Shown: positions 15,401-24,360 of the stretch, in pieces
Layout: every line of letters begins with the position of its first letter
How positions within the stretch are numbered: the stretch's first letter is position 1
Source of the DNA: a virus
DNA length: 46,395 nt
Direction: 5' to 3' (one strand)
IMG/VR virus record: IMGVR_UViG_3300027736_000075
Coordinates: 1-46,395 of that record
Program-made: the position numbers and the translations under genes
Notes under the pieces: model-generated
Told to the model about the DNA's origin: nothing
The model's database searches: none
Seen by the model: only the letters and a program-made list of their open reading frames with translations

Positions 15401-17330
15401 CAGCACGAGTCAGTTCTTTATAACGCTTTTCACCGACTTGATTGTAAACAGCGACTGCTTCAGCGCTTAAACGTCTTGCAGTGTCCGACACCTGACGTTG
15501 CAGATTATAAGTCTTACGCAATTCAAAAGGCATTTCTGCTGTCTTCTTAATGCGATCATACTCAGTGGCAGCTTTAGTCATTTCCTTAAAAGCATTGGTA
15601 ACACTTTCAGGATAGCCTGCTGCTTTAAGTTCTTGACCTGCATAGTGCAACACGACAGGCATGCCAGTATCCAAGTACATCTGGATATCTTTTGCCACTT
15701 CAGTGTAAACGTCTTGTTTATGGATATCCACAGAACTCATAGTACGTTTTACATCTTCAAAAGCAAGTCCAACTTTACGCCATGCTTCGGTAACATCTTC
15801 TTTGGTAAAACCAGAACGTAATTCAGTAGTTCCGTTTTTACCACCAAAGATTTGATTGAGCATGTTTTGCTCTACATTCTTTTTAGTATCAGCTTCAAGC
15901 TTTTCTAAACTTTTTAATTCGTTTAAAGCTCTAGTTAAATGAGTTGCTACAGGTTTCCCTGCTTCCAATTGCATTTGTATTTTAACAACAAGCTGTTCTT
16001 GTTTAGAAACTTTGTCAGAAAGTTTAATAACAGCAGGATCAAACATAGCCTGTGCAGGCACTTTATCAGCTTCTGATGATTTTTGGAAAGCTTCTTGTCT
16101 ACTACCAATGTCAAACAAACCACCTTGTTTTTCATTCAAGCTATCAAGATATTGCTTATAAGCAACTAACATATCTTCAGGTTTTTGGAAACGTGTTCCT
16201 TCTTCCTTAGCTAAATTGTCAACAGTGGTTTTAAATTCAGAAAGTGATAGCGGACGTTCCCCTGTACCTTCAGCAGCACGTACATCAGTATATGCTCGGT
16301 ACATATTAGTTTGTGGTTCAAACAAATCGGCTTGTTCAGCTTCACGAAATGATTGATTGGTTTGTTCGTTACGAAGTCCTGTAGTTGTTTCTGCTCCTTG
16401 CTTACGAGCAAGTTCTGTAGAAGCAACATCTTCAGCACGTTCAGGGTAAAACACTTGACCTTGACGGTCAACTTGTAATGGGGTTTCACTAGCAGGAGCA
16501 GGCTCACGCTCAGCTCGTCTAACCTGACGGTCAAACGATGACATAGCTTCCAAGCTACTTTGCATTCCTGGCATTTCTACACCACTAGGACCAACAGTAA
16601 TGGGACGTTGTCCTTGAGCTGTTTGAGCGTCTATAGCAGCTTGTTGTTTAGCTTCTGCTTGTGCTTTGTAATAGGCAGCATTAGGATCTGGAGGAACTTC
16701 AGAAGATTTAAGTTCATCCAATGCTCCTGTTATTTTAGAAACAGGCTTTGGAATTTCATTTAAAACATTCTGAGGAAGTCTTGTTGGCATTCTTGATCTT
16801 GCAGCTGATACAGCCTCATTTATTCCAATAGAAGGAATATGAGCCATAGGAGCAAGAGGAAGAAGATAACGATTGATTATTTCTCCAGCATTGCCAGCCA
16901 TTTCTTTGCCAGTTTCTGTGCTAGGTTCATAAGTCATGCGTTGCATAGCATTAGCATACTCTTTACCAAAGTCAGGAGTATTGCCTGCAAGCGCTTCCCT
17001 TGCTGTTTGAATAGCACCAACAGGAATACCACCAACCATTGCACCAACACCTGTTAATAAATGTAAACCTGTCTCTGCAGCACCTTGTAAACCTTTGTTC
17101 CAGTTTTCTCCGCCTTGACGTAAAGCAGCATACTGTTCTTCTATTTTATTAGAAAAATCACTGGTAGGTTTTGTAGTTTTAGACAATCTACCACGCAGTT
17201 CTTGTAAAATTTCATCGTCAGAATAACCGTCGGCTTTAGCTCCTGTTAAATTAAATCCAGCACGTTTAGCTGCTTCAGCATTAATTTCTTCAATAGAATA
17301 CCCATCTTTCAGAGCTGCGTCGATGTCCAT
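12465..17330 (-). CDS. Large internal virion (DNA ejection) protein, 1621 aa
   Basis: By size and place this is the counterpart of the giant ejection proteins such as T7 gp16: last but one gene in the virion operon, after two smaller internal proteins. The N-terminus has two copies of a short motif, DGYSIEEINAEAAKR and DGYSDDEILQEL, separated by about 18 residues. A hydrophobic segment follows (HLLTGVGAMVGGIPVGAI, about 90-107), then long charged, Gln/Ala/Lys-rich helical regions, and more hydrophobic stretches in the last third (for example TIALAGIMGLPLF). I see no lysozyme or transglycosylase motif. Function is inferred from context. The start is ATG at 17330 behind an AAGGAAAAT ribosome site. 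Confidence 0.75.
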   Translation of the reverse strand: MDIDAALKDGYSIEEINAEAAKRAGFNLTGAKADGYSDDEILQELRGRLSKTTKPTSDFSNKIEEQYAALRQGGENWNKGLQGAAETGLHLLTGVGAMVGGIPVGAIQTAREALAGNTPDFGKEYANAMQRMTYEPSTETGKEMAGNAGEIINRYLLPLAPMAHIPSIGINEAVSAARSRMPTRLPQNVLNEIPKPVSKITGALDELKSSEVPPDPNAAYYKAQAEAKQQAAIDAQTAQGQRPITVGPSGVEMPGMQSSLEAMSSFDRQVRRAEREPAPASETPLQVDRQGQVFYPERAEDVASTELARKQGAETTTGLRNEQTNQSFREAEQADLFEPQTNMYRAYTDVRAAEGTGERPLSLSEFKTTVDNLAKEEGTRFQKPEDMLVAYKQYLDSLNEKQGGLFDIGSRQEAFQKSSEADKVPAQAMFDPAVIKLSDKVSKQEQLVVKIQMQLEAGKPVATHLTRALNELKSLEKLEADTKKNVEQNMLNQIFGGKNGTTELRSGFTKEDVTEAWRKVGLAFEDVKRTMSSVDIHKQDVYTEVAKDIQMYLDTGMPVVLHYAGQELKAAGYPESVTNAFKEMTKAATEYDRIKKTAEMPFELRKTYNLQRQVSDTARRLSAEAVAVYNQVGEKRYKELTRAEKKLVKEASEKDMDAYRIGSKTGLTPSEVFDRDWSMVNLGDIQRSAEFFDTAAKQAAKEFLAKWNTPSKTPYGNKVVNLHANFDPDSFKMAGLRAQFGKSPLLNVPGIGDRLKSIGNAMIESPQAAIDLAKQAPDVSQNSVQKTINLLTKGGLYLKAKVNNPLVHFTVDKFIEADRLAKSEVFEKLQGQYLTALRSLSKEEYQHSFELLNAADLNKKQLTPEFLAKHGFSDNVQTFIKTHQEMMKDVLDKINIAREATGKKPVAARDAYSAMNMSGDFRKVVYKTVDGEKQVVGVIGANTKNVGKNSLSSLEKKVLEKDPTLEFGPMQDVSVSTRSLKGSPHEAFMDVLKILGDDNPNIKEFLNTLAEVAKDDPANYMGMQKHTMQKKGVWGMEGRKPWMSEKENATAFFENQVKYIESAYTWSHLAEAAREVNTALRDKDVVGKQDNAIKMSEAYMQNALGLNPNKFGVLVDKAFDTLFSSVGIGSSIPRTGLQLMKATANTALLSLNHTFLALQLMQVPSVLPGLTALLRGRGAAGAHTWLTQGFDSAAKASMSMAKAVISPEKLSPFEKDAFSYIKKYHVAASDTIEHATQTQKGLGYYTTKITQTPAALLETGTRTQMFLTIAHMLKDNGYTKETNLFQQADRFTDFAMTNYSAMEKPAIYNAMGPIGSLAYNLKSFGHNEMSRWSMYAREIGNTGNPAPLLTQMATTIALAGIMGLPLFSQWESIYDYITKKLGKPRSLALDVMQLSGQAKSVLGDNGTYALSHGAPSMLGVDVSKRLGLGDVMPSNAADVAFPGGGKIGQMVGSGIDLAARPSEQTAKAFAYNMAPPSAQGPLDVSWYQKGNLAYSKDPNKLRVVAERTPLDTSLKQWGLTGINESVQKERNYRLDQLTKAYAEYRTAAMNDMAQDIFRNKPINAGAIDKYFRIGQGDPQTFERELQQTAISLNMSPQQAAMLREAASQRIPQLRALQRRMQ

Positions 17331-17338
17331 AATTTTCC

Positions 17339-18334
17339 TTAATAATCACTTAAAGGTTTCCGATTAAGATTGGTTTGTTTACCAACTGACGGAATAGCAG
17401 GTCTGTTTTCAAGTGTAATGCCATCAGGACCTGTTTGAGGAACAATGCCTCCTTTATCTTTAGCAGCATTAGATGCATTTATTGTGTTAACATCTTGATT
17501 GTATATTGCTTGATAAATCTTACGTTGTTCTTCAGTAAGAAGTTCGTTTGTTTCAGGATCCATACCAGAAACTAAAATACCTTGAACTGCTCCTAAACGT
17601 TTATCAGGAGAAAGTTTAGACAACATATTTATATAAGGAACGGCTTTAGCATTAACAGCGTTTACTCTGCTTGTAGCATAAATGTTAGCAACATTTGTTT
17701 GATTTTTACCTGTTTCTTTAATGCCTTCTAAATGCTGTAGTTGTTTCATCAATTCTGTTTGAAACGCAGCACTAGTTTTAATTGCATGATCTCTAGCATC
17801 TGCTAAATATTTAGGAAGTTGTTCTGAAGGCATAGATTGAAAATGAGCCATGTCTTCAGGAGTCATGGGCAAATTATTAGATTTTGAATATTCCATTAAT
17901 ACACTATGTCTTGCTGCAGGAGGAGTAGCTTGTAATCTAGGAATCAAATCATTAAGCATTGTTTGCGTATACTCAGATTGTTTTAATTTTTCACCTAACA
18001 CTATAGAATTGTTTTTAGCTATAGAAGTTGCAATATCACTAGCATTGGTTGCAGATTTGTTTTCAGCTGTAAGACGTTTAACTAAAACATCGGCTGTTAC
18101 ACCAGGAAGTTCTTCTTGTAATTTATTAACTCCAAGCCTTTTTTGATCTATGTCATAAGGCATTGTTGCTTCAGTGAATTTGTTTTTTAACAACGCTTCT
18201 TGAATTTGTTGTTGACGAAAATCGTTATCAGCTTGAGCATTAAGCTGAGCCTGTCCAAATTGTTGTCCTGCAGACATAGAAGCTGCAGTAGGACCTAAGT
18301 TTTGAAACAATGTTTCTAAGCCAGGATATGCCAT
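17339..18334 (-). CDS. Internal virion protein, 331 aa
   Basis: Gln/Ala/Asn-rich, strongly helical (AQLNAQADNDFRQQQIQEALLKNKF and similar), without Cys-rich or catalytic motifs. The composition is that of small ejection proteins of podoviruses (T7 gp14/gp15 or P22 gp7/gp20 type), and it lies directly before the giant internal protein with 8 bp between them. It begins MAYPGLETLFQNLGP after an AAAAGGAAT ribosome site. Exact equivalence to a T7 or P22 protein cannot be set. Confidence 0.6.
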   Translation of the reverse strand: MAYPGLETLFQNLGPTAASMSAGQQFGQAQLNAQADNDFRQQQIQEALLKNKFTEATMPYDIDQKRLGVNKLQEELPGVTADVLVKRLTAENKSATNASDIATSIAKNNSIVLGEKLKQSEYTQTMLNDLIPRLQATPPAARHSVLMEYSKSNNLPMTPEDMAHFQSMPSEQLPKYLADARDHAIKTSAAFQTELMKQLQHLEGIKETGKNQTNVANIYATSRVNAVNAKAVPYINMLSKLSPDKRLGAVQGILVSGMDPETNELLTEEQRKIYQAIYNQDVNTINASNAAKDKGGIVPQTGPDGITLENRPAIPSVGKQTNLNRKPLSDY

Positions 18335-18346
18335 TAGAAATTCCTT

Positions 18347-19741
18347 TTAAGACGTTCTTGCTGGAGCGGGATTAACATTAGGGTTTCGTACTCCATAATT
18401 GTAGAATAAACTATTCAAACCACCCCATTGATTATTAAGATAATTGTTTTGTAAAGCTGCTTGTGGACCTAATGTGCTAGCAAGATTTTGGGCTTTTATT
18501 GCAGCAATTCTTGCAGCTAAGTCTACAGCACGAGCACCATATTGACTATTGCGCCCTGCTGAGGCATCTTTACGAGCCATGGCTTGTTCCATCAAATTGT
18601 ATTCTGGACTGCCTGGGGCATACATATTATTAATTTGATTATTAACATCGTTGTATCTTTGTTCTTGAGCAGCAGCAATGTTCTTTTTAGCTTTGTAATC
18701 ATACATACTAGACAAAGCATTAAGTCCTAAATTAGCAGCACTAAGAGTTGTTCCAGGATTGTCCCATGCTTTAGAGGCTAAACCGCTAGCTGTATAACCC
18801 ATTCGTTCAAGAAAACTAGGACTATATGCACCAGCTCCTGTAAGATTACCAGAAACCCCCGCTCCTTCTAAAGCATTAACATCACTCATATTATTTAAAT
18901 AAGGAGTTGCTGCTTCATATCCTGGGGCATAAGACATTTGATTTGCATTACCTGCCGCACCTAAACTTGAGTCTGTTGCACTTAAATCAAATTGACCATA
19001 TGGAGATCCTGCTACATTCATTCCACCTTGAAACCCCATTACATTATTCATGCCATTAGGATTGACAGATGGTGGACCATAATCTGAAACTATGTTAGAA
19101 CCACTAGAAATAGTGTTTGGAGTAAAATTTGAAGCTCCTGACATTAAACTAGCAGTATTTGAAGCAGCTCCAGCCATTCCTCCAGCCGTAGAAGGATTAA
19201 GAACCATTCCACTAGATTCGTAAGCTCCAGGACCACTCATAGCCACTGTATTAGGAAGCTGAGTACCAGCATCTACAACAGGAGCCATATTAGATCCTGA
19301 TCCAAACAAGTCTCCTAAACTCATGCCATTATAAGCGCCTGCCGCTCCAGTACCAAGCTGAGCAAGTCTACCTAAACTACTGTTTAATTGTTCTTGAGAA
19401 CCTTTACTAGTTAAATTTGAAGTGACTAATGCAGATCCAGGCAAAAAATAATTGCCAGCTAATACTGCTGCAGTTTCAAGATTGTCTCGTATACCTGTCC
19501 ACAAACTACCCGTATTATCACTACCACCTTCTGTACCACCACCAATACCCAAATCGGCCAATGAGTTTTGAGCTTTAGCAAGAAGTCCCCATTTATATTC
19601 ACGCAAACCTGTATGTGGATTTATAGTGCCAGATCCACCCATGCGTTTTAATACTTCGGCTTCTTGTGAATTAATATGAGCCAGTATGGTATCACCATCA
19701 CGGCCTTTTTTTGCAATACTTGGTGCATTAACTATTTTCAT
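18347..19741 (-). CDS. Virion (ejection or tail) protein with conserved N-terminal block, 464 aa
   Basis: The N-terminus has the block ILAHINSQEAEVLKRMGG followed by SGTINPHTGLREY, which I recognise from many phage proteins near the tail genes. The middle is Gly/Ser/Asn/Ala-rich and probably flexible, with a short hydrophobic stretch (AAVLAGNYFLPGSALV). The C-terminal part is helical and Gln/Asn-rich. Placement between the tail genes and the two internal proteins suggests it is one of the proteins ejected with the DNA. AAAGGT precedes the ATG. Confidence 0.6.
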   Translation of the reverse strand: MKIVNAPSIAKKGRDGDTILAHINSQEAEVLKRMGGSGTINPHTGLREYKWGLLAKAQNSLADLGIGGGTEGGSDNTGSLWTGIRDNLETAAVLAGNYFLPGSALVTSNLTSKGSQEQLNSSLGRLAQLGTGAAGAYNGMSLGDLFGSGSNMAPVVDAGTQLPNTVAMSGPGAYESSGMVLNPSTAGGMAGAASNTASLMSGASNFTPNTISSGSNIVSDYGPPSVNPNGMNNVMGFQGGMNVAGSPYGQFDLSATDSSLGAAGNANQMSYAPGYEAATPYLNNMSDVNALEGAGVSGNLTGAGAYSPSFLERMGYTASGLASKAWDNPGTTLSAANLGLNALSSMYDYKAKKNIAAAQEQRYNDVNNQINNMYAPGSPEYNLMEQAMARKDASAGRNSQYGARAVDLAARIAAIKAQNLASTLGPQAALQNNYLNNQWGGLNSLFYNYGVRNPNVNPAPARTS

Positions 19742-19800
19742 TTTTTACCTTTCGTGTTGATGTCCACAAACTCATAATATATTCCTTTATTTAATAATAC

Positions 19801-20520
19801 TTACGTGTGAACATAAGTCATTGTTGCTATCACAGAAGCAGTTGAAGGTCTTGTTGGACTGGTTCCTGCTGCAGAGTAATCAATAAATGCGTCCACATGT
19901 TCTGTACACCACACAAGTTCAACATAATCAGCAGCACTTAGACTTATAAAGTAGTTCCATCCAGCTATAGTATGTCCAGTGACTCCTCCATGTGTGTTAT
20001 GTATTGCTACAATACCATTAGTGCCTGTTACATCAGTTCCATTTTTTCTAAGCCATATATTAATATCTTTTATTGCTGCTGTATTGTTATTAGCCAGTTG
20101 AGCACTAAATTGTAAATTGTATACACCAGCTGTAGCCACTGTAAGTCTAGAACCACTAACAAGAGAAACACCGCCAGAATAATCTGTTGTGTTAAATGTT
20201 ATTGGATAGGCTACAGTAGTAGAAGCTGCCACTTGATCAGTATAATCAGAAAAAGCTCCATAACTCATTAAACCAGTTAAACTGGAATATTGGGCAGAAG
20301 TTAAATGATAATATTCATTTGTTGTTCCGCCTTGCATACTTGTTAACAAGTTGTGATTCTTGTTTTGTAAGTCAGCTATAGAGCTGCCTGCTTTGTCTAT
20401 TAATGCCCATGCAACAGCACCAGAAGTAGACAACAATCTGTACAATTCATTGTTCCAAGCAGTCCAAGCAAAGTCGCCTGATGCCGCCCTTGTTGGGGGT
20501 GGAGGTAGTCCGCCTGCCAT
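19801..20520 (-). CDS. Virion surface protein with C1q/TNF-like jelly roll, 239 aa
   Basis: After a Pro-rich start (MAGGLPPPPTRAAS) and a helix of about 60 residues, the rest is beta-rich with the pattern TVATAGVYNLQFSAQLANN, ... DINIWLRKNGTDV, ... WNYFISLSAADYVELVWCTEH. This corresponds to the strands of a C1q/TNF-like jelly roll, common in phage decoration or fibre-tip proteins that bind receptors or the capsid. It starts one base after the upstream gene's stop. Function inferred from fold pattern. Confidence 0.65.
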   Translation of the reverse strand: MAGGLPPPPTRAASGDFAWTAWNNELYRLLSTSGAVAWALIDKAGSSIADLQNKNHNLLTSMQGGTTNEYYHLTSAQYSSLTGLMSYGAFSDYTDQVAASTTVAYPITFNTTDYSGGVSLVSGSRLTVATAGVYNLQFSAQLANNNTAAIKDINIWLRKNGTDVTGTNGIVAIHNTHGGVTGHTIAGWNYFISLSAADYVELVWCTEHVDAFIDYSAAGTSPTRPSTASVIATMTYVHT

Positions 20521-20521
20521 A

Positions 20522-21973
20522 TTAATTAGCTCCCTTGTTAATGTCCACTTCCACAGCTTCTATACGAAACAAATAAGGAAGAGAATAACTAATTTTAAAT
20601 GCCCGTCGTCTAAAACTTCCTAATTGGAATATAGCAGGCAAGTCAGCATTAAATGTTAATGTTCTGGCTGTATTAAATGTTTTGTAATCGTCGTCTGACC
20701 ATTGAACAGATACAGCAGTGTTAACCAATGTATCATCAGGAACATCACCTACAAGAGTAAACCTGTTCATAAACTTTCTGTTCATGCTGTCAAAATCAAG
20801 TTTAGCAGAAATTATAGAACATGTAAAAGCTGTACCAGCATCTGTAAACAAAGTTTCATTCATTAAATAAACGTTACCGTTAGATTTATCTAAGACATAA
20901 GCACTACCATTTGGACCGTCTGTACCTTTACTTCCTGTAAATATTGTGCTACCGCTTTGCCACTCACTCCACATTTGTGTATCAAAGCTATACACTAAAG
21001 TTCTAGCTGTTAAACAAATAACATAAAGTTTTTGATTTGCTACACGAATACAGAAAGCAGTAGCAGTAGATAATGTAGCTCCTTCAGCAAACAATGCTTG
21101 TTTTACTGAGGGAATACCTATTTCTTTTTCTTTAAAGCCATCAATAGTCCAGACAGTGTGTCCACCATTACCCGTTTCACCAATAAAAACTACTTCTTTT
21201 TCTGTTTGTACCACTGAAGACGCTGACACTGTACCAAACTGTTGAACAGCTGAGTCATGGCGTCCTAAAGGACTTCCTGTAGCATTAGCAGCATCGTATA
21301 AATATTCGACGCTGTTAGAACCAATAGCATACAAATAGTTGTTGTTTTTGGACAACGCTACAATTTTATCAGGATACATTTCAGCAGAAATGAAATTACC
21401 TGCTGTCCATAAAAGAGGATTGTCTAAATCACTGTTGTAAATGTCTTGAGTATTTGCTTTAGCAATAAACAAATAAGCATCTACAAAGATAGGAATAGGA
21501 ATGTGAGGTGTTGGGAAATCAGCATCAGTTATTTTAGTGTAAGTAGATTGATTACTAAATACATACCCGTCTGTTCCATCTAATAAAATTAAACTCACTG
21601 TTCCTGTACTACTTACAAACTCAGTAAAACCACAAAGTCCTGTTGATCCTGCCAATGTAAGTGAAGGAACGGCTGTGCCGTTATAATAAACTTTATTGCC
21701 TACCACTGTCATTGCATAACTAACACCACTAATAACCCAAGAGTATATGCCCCTACCTGCTCCACTTGCTGTGGTATATGATGTTGATAGACCTGGCCTA
21801 CTCTTGACATAATATTTTTTACCCTCTCCTAATGGGCTAACAACGGCTTCCGTCATCATATTAACAAGACGAAAGTCTTTATCAGCAGAACTACTACGTT
21901 GTTGTGGATTGGAGATGAAGTTAATTCGTTTTGTTTCGTATGTTTGTAAAGCTGGTTGTTTGCTATATGCCAT
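20522..21973 (-). CDS. Tail hub / DNA stabilisation protein, P22 gp10-like
   Basis: A 483-residue, beta-rich protein with repeating short strands (GRGIYSWVISGVSYAMTVVGNKVYYNGT and similar blade-like units). This pattern is typical of the P22 gp10-type tail accessory factor, which plugs the head after packaging and carries the needle. It directly follows the gp4-like adaptor gene with a shared base at the ATG/stop, the same order as in P22-like phages. The propeller-like repeats support the call; there is no catalytic residue to check. Confidence 0.72.
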   Translation of the reverse strand: MAYSKQPALQTYETKRINFISNPQQRSSSADKDFRLVNMMTEAVVSPLGEGKKYYVKSRPGLSTSYTTASGAGRGIYSWVISGVSYAMTVVGNKVYYNGTAVPSLTLAGSTGLCGFTEFVSSTGTVSLILLDGTDGYVFSNQSTYTKITDADFPTPHIPIPIFVDAYLFIAKANTQDIYNSDLDNPLLWTAGNFISAEMYPDKIVALSKNNNYLYAIGSNSVEYLYDAANATGSPLGRHDSAVQQFGTVSASSVVQTEKEVVFIGETGNGGHTVWTIDGFKEKEIGIPSVKQALFAEGATLSTATAFCIRVANQKLYVICLTARTLVYSFDTQMWSEWQSGSTIFTGSKGTDGPNGSAYVLDKSNGNVYLMNETLFTDAGTAFTCSIISAKLDFDSMNRKFMNRFTLVGDVPDDTLVNTAVSVQWSDDDYKTFNTARTLTFNADLPAIFQLGSFRRRAFKISYSLPYLFRIEAVEVDINKGAN

Positions 21974-22683
21974 TAACGTCTCCCAGATACATCAGGCTGA
22001 AGGAATAAAGAACCTTCTTCTGTGCCAAAGGATAAAGCATTGTCGTGATGTTGTTTTGCTTCTGCAGCAAGAAGTTGTCTGTCTTGCAAAGGCAATCCAT
22101 ATTCTGGAGATAATCTTTGAGCCAATCCATAAATGATGGCTTCTGTCCAATAGGACGGAAAGTCTACATTGTCTGCTGATGCCACCATGTCTTCAAAAGG
22201 ACGTTGGTAGCGAATTACTATGGATGTTGTTGCATCCGATGGCTTAGGCCATAAATTGATTACACCATACGTTGATAACGGCTGGTAGTATAAATTGATA
22301 GGAACGCCTGAAGATATGCTTAAAGGAAGAACATTGTAGTTGTAATCTGAATAAACGTTCATAGGAACGTTAGCAGAAGTGGTTGATACATTCCTCCAAG
22401 CTTGAGTCACTCTAAGCGGCATAGCCGTGTTTAAAGCCTGACTAACACCTATATTGTATGGAGCTTGATCTACAATGGTTGTAAAGGTGTAGCTTTTCAT
22501 TGCCCATAAAGGCATTCCGTCTGTTTGAAAACCCTTAAGCATTGCATTAAGGGCTTCTGTTGCATTGGTTGTTTGATACGTTTCTGGGGTGCTACCGCCA
22601 GATAAAACAGCTAACTTACGTAAAGCCGCTTTAATTATTTCGTCTCTTTGTAGAGACCAAGTAGTTGTTCCAGAAGTGCTCAT
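21973..22683 (-). CDS. Head-to-tail adaptor, P22 gp4-like
   Basis: A 236-residue protein starting with helices (RDEIIKAALRKLAVLSGG; TTNATEALNAMLKGFQTDGMPLW) and continuing with a beta region and the block YWTEAIIYGLAQRLSPEYGL. This is the pattern of the gp4/T7 gp11-type adaptor that binds beneath the portal. Its neighbour downstream is the gp10-like hub. Not to be confused with P22 gp4's own lysozyme activity, for which I see no motif here. Confidence 0.75.
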   Translation of the reverse strand: MSTSGTTTWSLQRDEIIKAALRKLAVLSGGSTPETYQTTNATEALNAMLKGFQTDGMPLWAMKSYTFTTIVDQAPYNIGVSQALNTAMPLRVTQAWRNVSTTSANVPMNVYSDYNYNVLPLSISSGVPINLYYQPLSTYGVINLWPKPSDATTSIVIRYQRPFEDMVASADNVDFPSYWTEAIIYGLAQRLSPEYGLPLQDRQLLAAEAKQHHDNALSFGTEEGSLFLQPDVSGRR

Positions 22684-22688
22684 AAATA

Positions 22689-23030
22689 TTATCCAACGTT
22701 ACGTTCAAAATGGGGGCAATCTACTAAACTTTTAAAGTTTCCGCCCCAACGATTTTTACTGTTTAAACTTTCCCAATAAACTCCCAAAGGAGTTAAAATG
22801 TTTTTGTCCCATATAATTTGACCACTCATAAAGAAATTCAGGTCAATGGCACATCTTTTTAGATGGATAGAATTTAGCGTTTTAGAACGCCCTGTTTTAA
22901 CGTATATGGCTTGTTGTTCTGGAGTACGAGCAAGCTCTCCCCCAGTTACAGTAAATCCCATATCTGTTGCATAGCGAATAAGTTTGCACATGTCTAGCAA
23001 AAACTCAGCTTGTTCATTCATTAAGCTCAT
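22689..23030 (-). CDS. Endolysin, M15-family D-Ala/L-Ala peptidase-like
   Basis: A 113-residue peptidoglycan peptidase. The zinc site of the M15 (VanY/T5 endolysin) family is visible: H56 and D63 in SIHLKRCAIDLNFF, and H107 in DCPHFE near the C-terminus, with RWGGNFKSL before it. Early helices contain ARTPEQQAIY, also typical. It lacks a signal peptide, so it needs a holin, and the 3TM holin gene lies directly upstream with a 4-bp overlap. It cleaves cross-bridge or stem peptides in the cell wall at lysis. Confidence 0.88.
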   Translation of the reverse strand: MSLMNEQAEFLLDMCKLIRYATDMGFTVTGGELARTPEQQAIYVKTGRSKTLNSIHLKRCAIDLNFFMSGQIIWDKNILTPLGVYWESLNSKNRWGGNFKSLVDCPHFERNVG

Positions 23031-23539
23031 TTTTTACCTTTCATTTCTGCAAGTTTCTCTATTGTTCTACCACCAAAATAAGCACCCATAATGAGCATTC
23101 CCCATTGTCCCAATAAGCTAACATAAGCTTCATTGGCATTAAGTCCAAAAGCAGACATCATGGCAAACAGGAAATAGCCCGAGAAAATGGCTACAAGGCT
23201 CATAGGACGTATATTTTTAGAAAGCCAGGAGTCACTAGCCATGTCAGCTTTCCAACGGTCTGAGACGTTGTTATCCTCGTTGGCAGCGGCATTAGCTAAC
23301 ACCTTCATCTCTTCCATTTCCATTTTGGCTTTTTCAATGCCAAGTTCTAAAAGACGTTCTTCATGGTCATATTGCAATTGACGCAATTTAGCAACTTCTT
23401 CAGGACTAGGATTGTCACTAATCTTTACACCAAGCTTTTCTTCTACAACTTGTTTGCCTTTAGCTTGTATGGCACTGGACAACAGTCCTAAACCATTTTC
23501 AGCCAACGTTCCCAACAGGGAAGCGATAATTGGAATCAT
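23027..23539 (-). CDS. Holin, 3TM family
   Basis: A 170-residue protein of the Holin_3TMs type. It has a weakly hydrophobic N-terminus (MIPIIASLLGTLAENGLGLL), a long charged helical domain (residues about 50-100), the characteristic NVSDRWKADMASDSWLSKNIRPM, then two hydrophobic segments (SLVAIFSGYFLFAMMSAFG and LGQWGMLIMGAYFG). Holins form pores in the inner membrane at a set time and let the endolysin reach the wall. It overlaps the endolysin gene and the upstream membrane-protein gene by 4 bp each. Confidence 0.85.
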   Translation of the reverse strand: MIPIIASLLGTLAENGLGLLSSAIQAKGKQVVEEKLGVKISDNPSPEEVAKLRQLQYDHEERLLELGIEKAKMEMEEMKVLANAAANEDNNVSDRWKADMASDSWLSKNIRPMSLVAIFSGYFLFAMMSAFGLNANEAYVSLLGQWGMLIMGAYFGGRTIEKLAEMKGKK

Positions 23540-24180
23540 CTCATGTCCTTTAAACAGTATTTGGGAATATTCCCCGTGCTTTGATATTCAAGCCAACATT
23601 CTTTTGTACGTTTGTCTGTAACCCAACGTTTTTCAAATTCCACATGGCTAAACCTATCTTTCTTTCTATCCTGTGCTTCTTGATGTATATAATACATAAG
23701 ACCAGAAAAGAAGATAAGAACAACAAAAACGGCTACAATTGCTACAACCCTAAGTTCCCATTTATACCAGAGTTGCTGTCTTTCTACAGCTTTTAACTTT
23801 CCTTTATATTCTTCTAGTTGTTGCTGTTTTGTAAGTTTTGCCAACTCTATTTCAAAGTTTCTCCACATTGTATTAAAAGTTTCATCAGCTTCATATATAA
23901 GAAACTGACGGAGTTCAGCGGCTTGACGCTTAAGTTCCATTTCTTTCATTACATTGTCTAAAGCTTGTTTTCTTAATGATTTAGCTTTAGGAGGATTTTT
24001 CTTGTCTTTAACGACAGTTTCTTTAACTTGTTCTTGTGCATGGAAGAAATTGCCTATTGCCCCAGATATTTCCATGGCAATGTTTGATACATCTTTTCCT
24101 GTTGATTTAACTTCTTTGTATAAAGCTACCCCCTGTTTAATAGCAGCTATAGCTCCTAGGGCTATTGTAAAGGGGTCCAT
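23536..24180 (-). CDS. Lysis-module membrane protein, 214 aa
   Basis: Starts MDPFTIALGAIAAIKQGVAL, has long charged helices (residues about 60-135) with likely coiled coil, one strong transmembrane segment at about 145-167 (VVAIVAVFVVLIFFSGLMYYI), and a C-terminal tail of about 45 residues with two Cys. Its place between the holin and the XhlA-like gene points to lysis. The topology (large N-domain, TM near the C-terminus) differs from a normal i-spanin, whose TM is N-terminal. It could be an antiholin or a pore modulator; undecided. Confidence 0.6.
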   Translation of the reverse strand: MDPFTIALGAIAAIKQGVALYKEVKSTGKDVSNIAMEISGAIGNFFHAQEQVKETVVKDKKNPPKAKSLRKQALDNVMKEMELKRQAAELRQFLIYEADETFNTMWRNFEIELAKLTKQQQLEEYKGKLKAVERQQLWYKWELRVVAIVAVFVVLIFFSGLMYYIHQEAQDRKKDRFSHVEFEKRWVTDKRTKECWLEYQSTGNIPKYCLKDMR

Positions 24181-24183
24181 ACA

Positions 24184-24360
24184 TTACCTATGCATTAAAA
24201 AAGTAACAATTATACCAGCCATACTAGTTATCATAACTCCAGAAGCAGCCATAAGGATGCTTTCTATTCGTTTAAGCCTAGCATTAATTTGTGAATAGCG
24301 TTCTGCACAAACTTGTTCATGTGCTGACAGTTTTGCGTCTGTTGCATCAATTGTTGTCAT
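24184..24360 (-). CDS. XhlA-like small membrane protein, 58 aa
   Basis: MTTIDATDAKLSAHEQVCAERY, then an amphipathic helix (SQINARLKRIESIL), then one transmembrane segment (MAASGVMITSMAGIIVTFLM) and a short end. This layout is that of haemolysin XhlA-type or holin-like proteins found next to phage lysis genes. It starts in the stop of the 29-aa ORF (TAATG) and ends 3 bp before the next gene. Confidence 0.65.
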   Translation of the reverse strand: MTTIDATDAKLSAHEQVCAERYSQINARLKRIESILMAASGVMITSMAGIIVTFLMHR

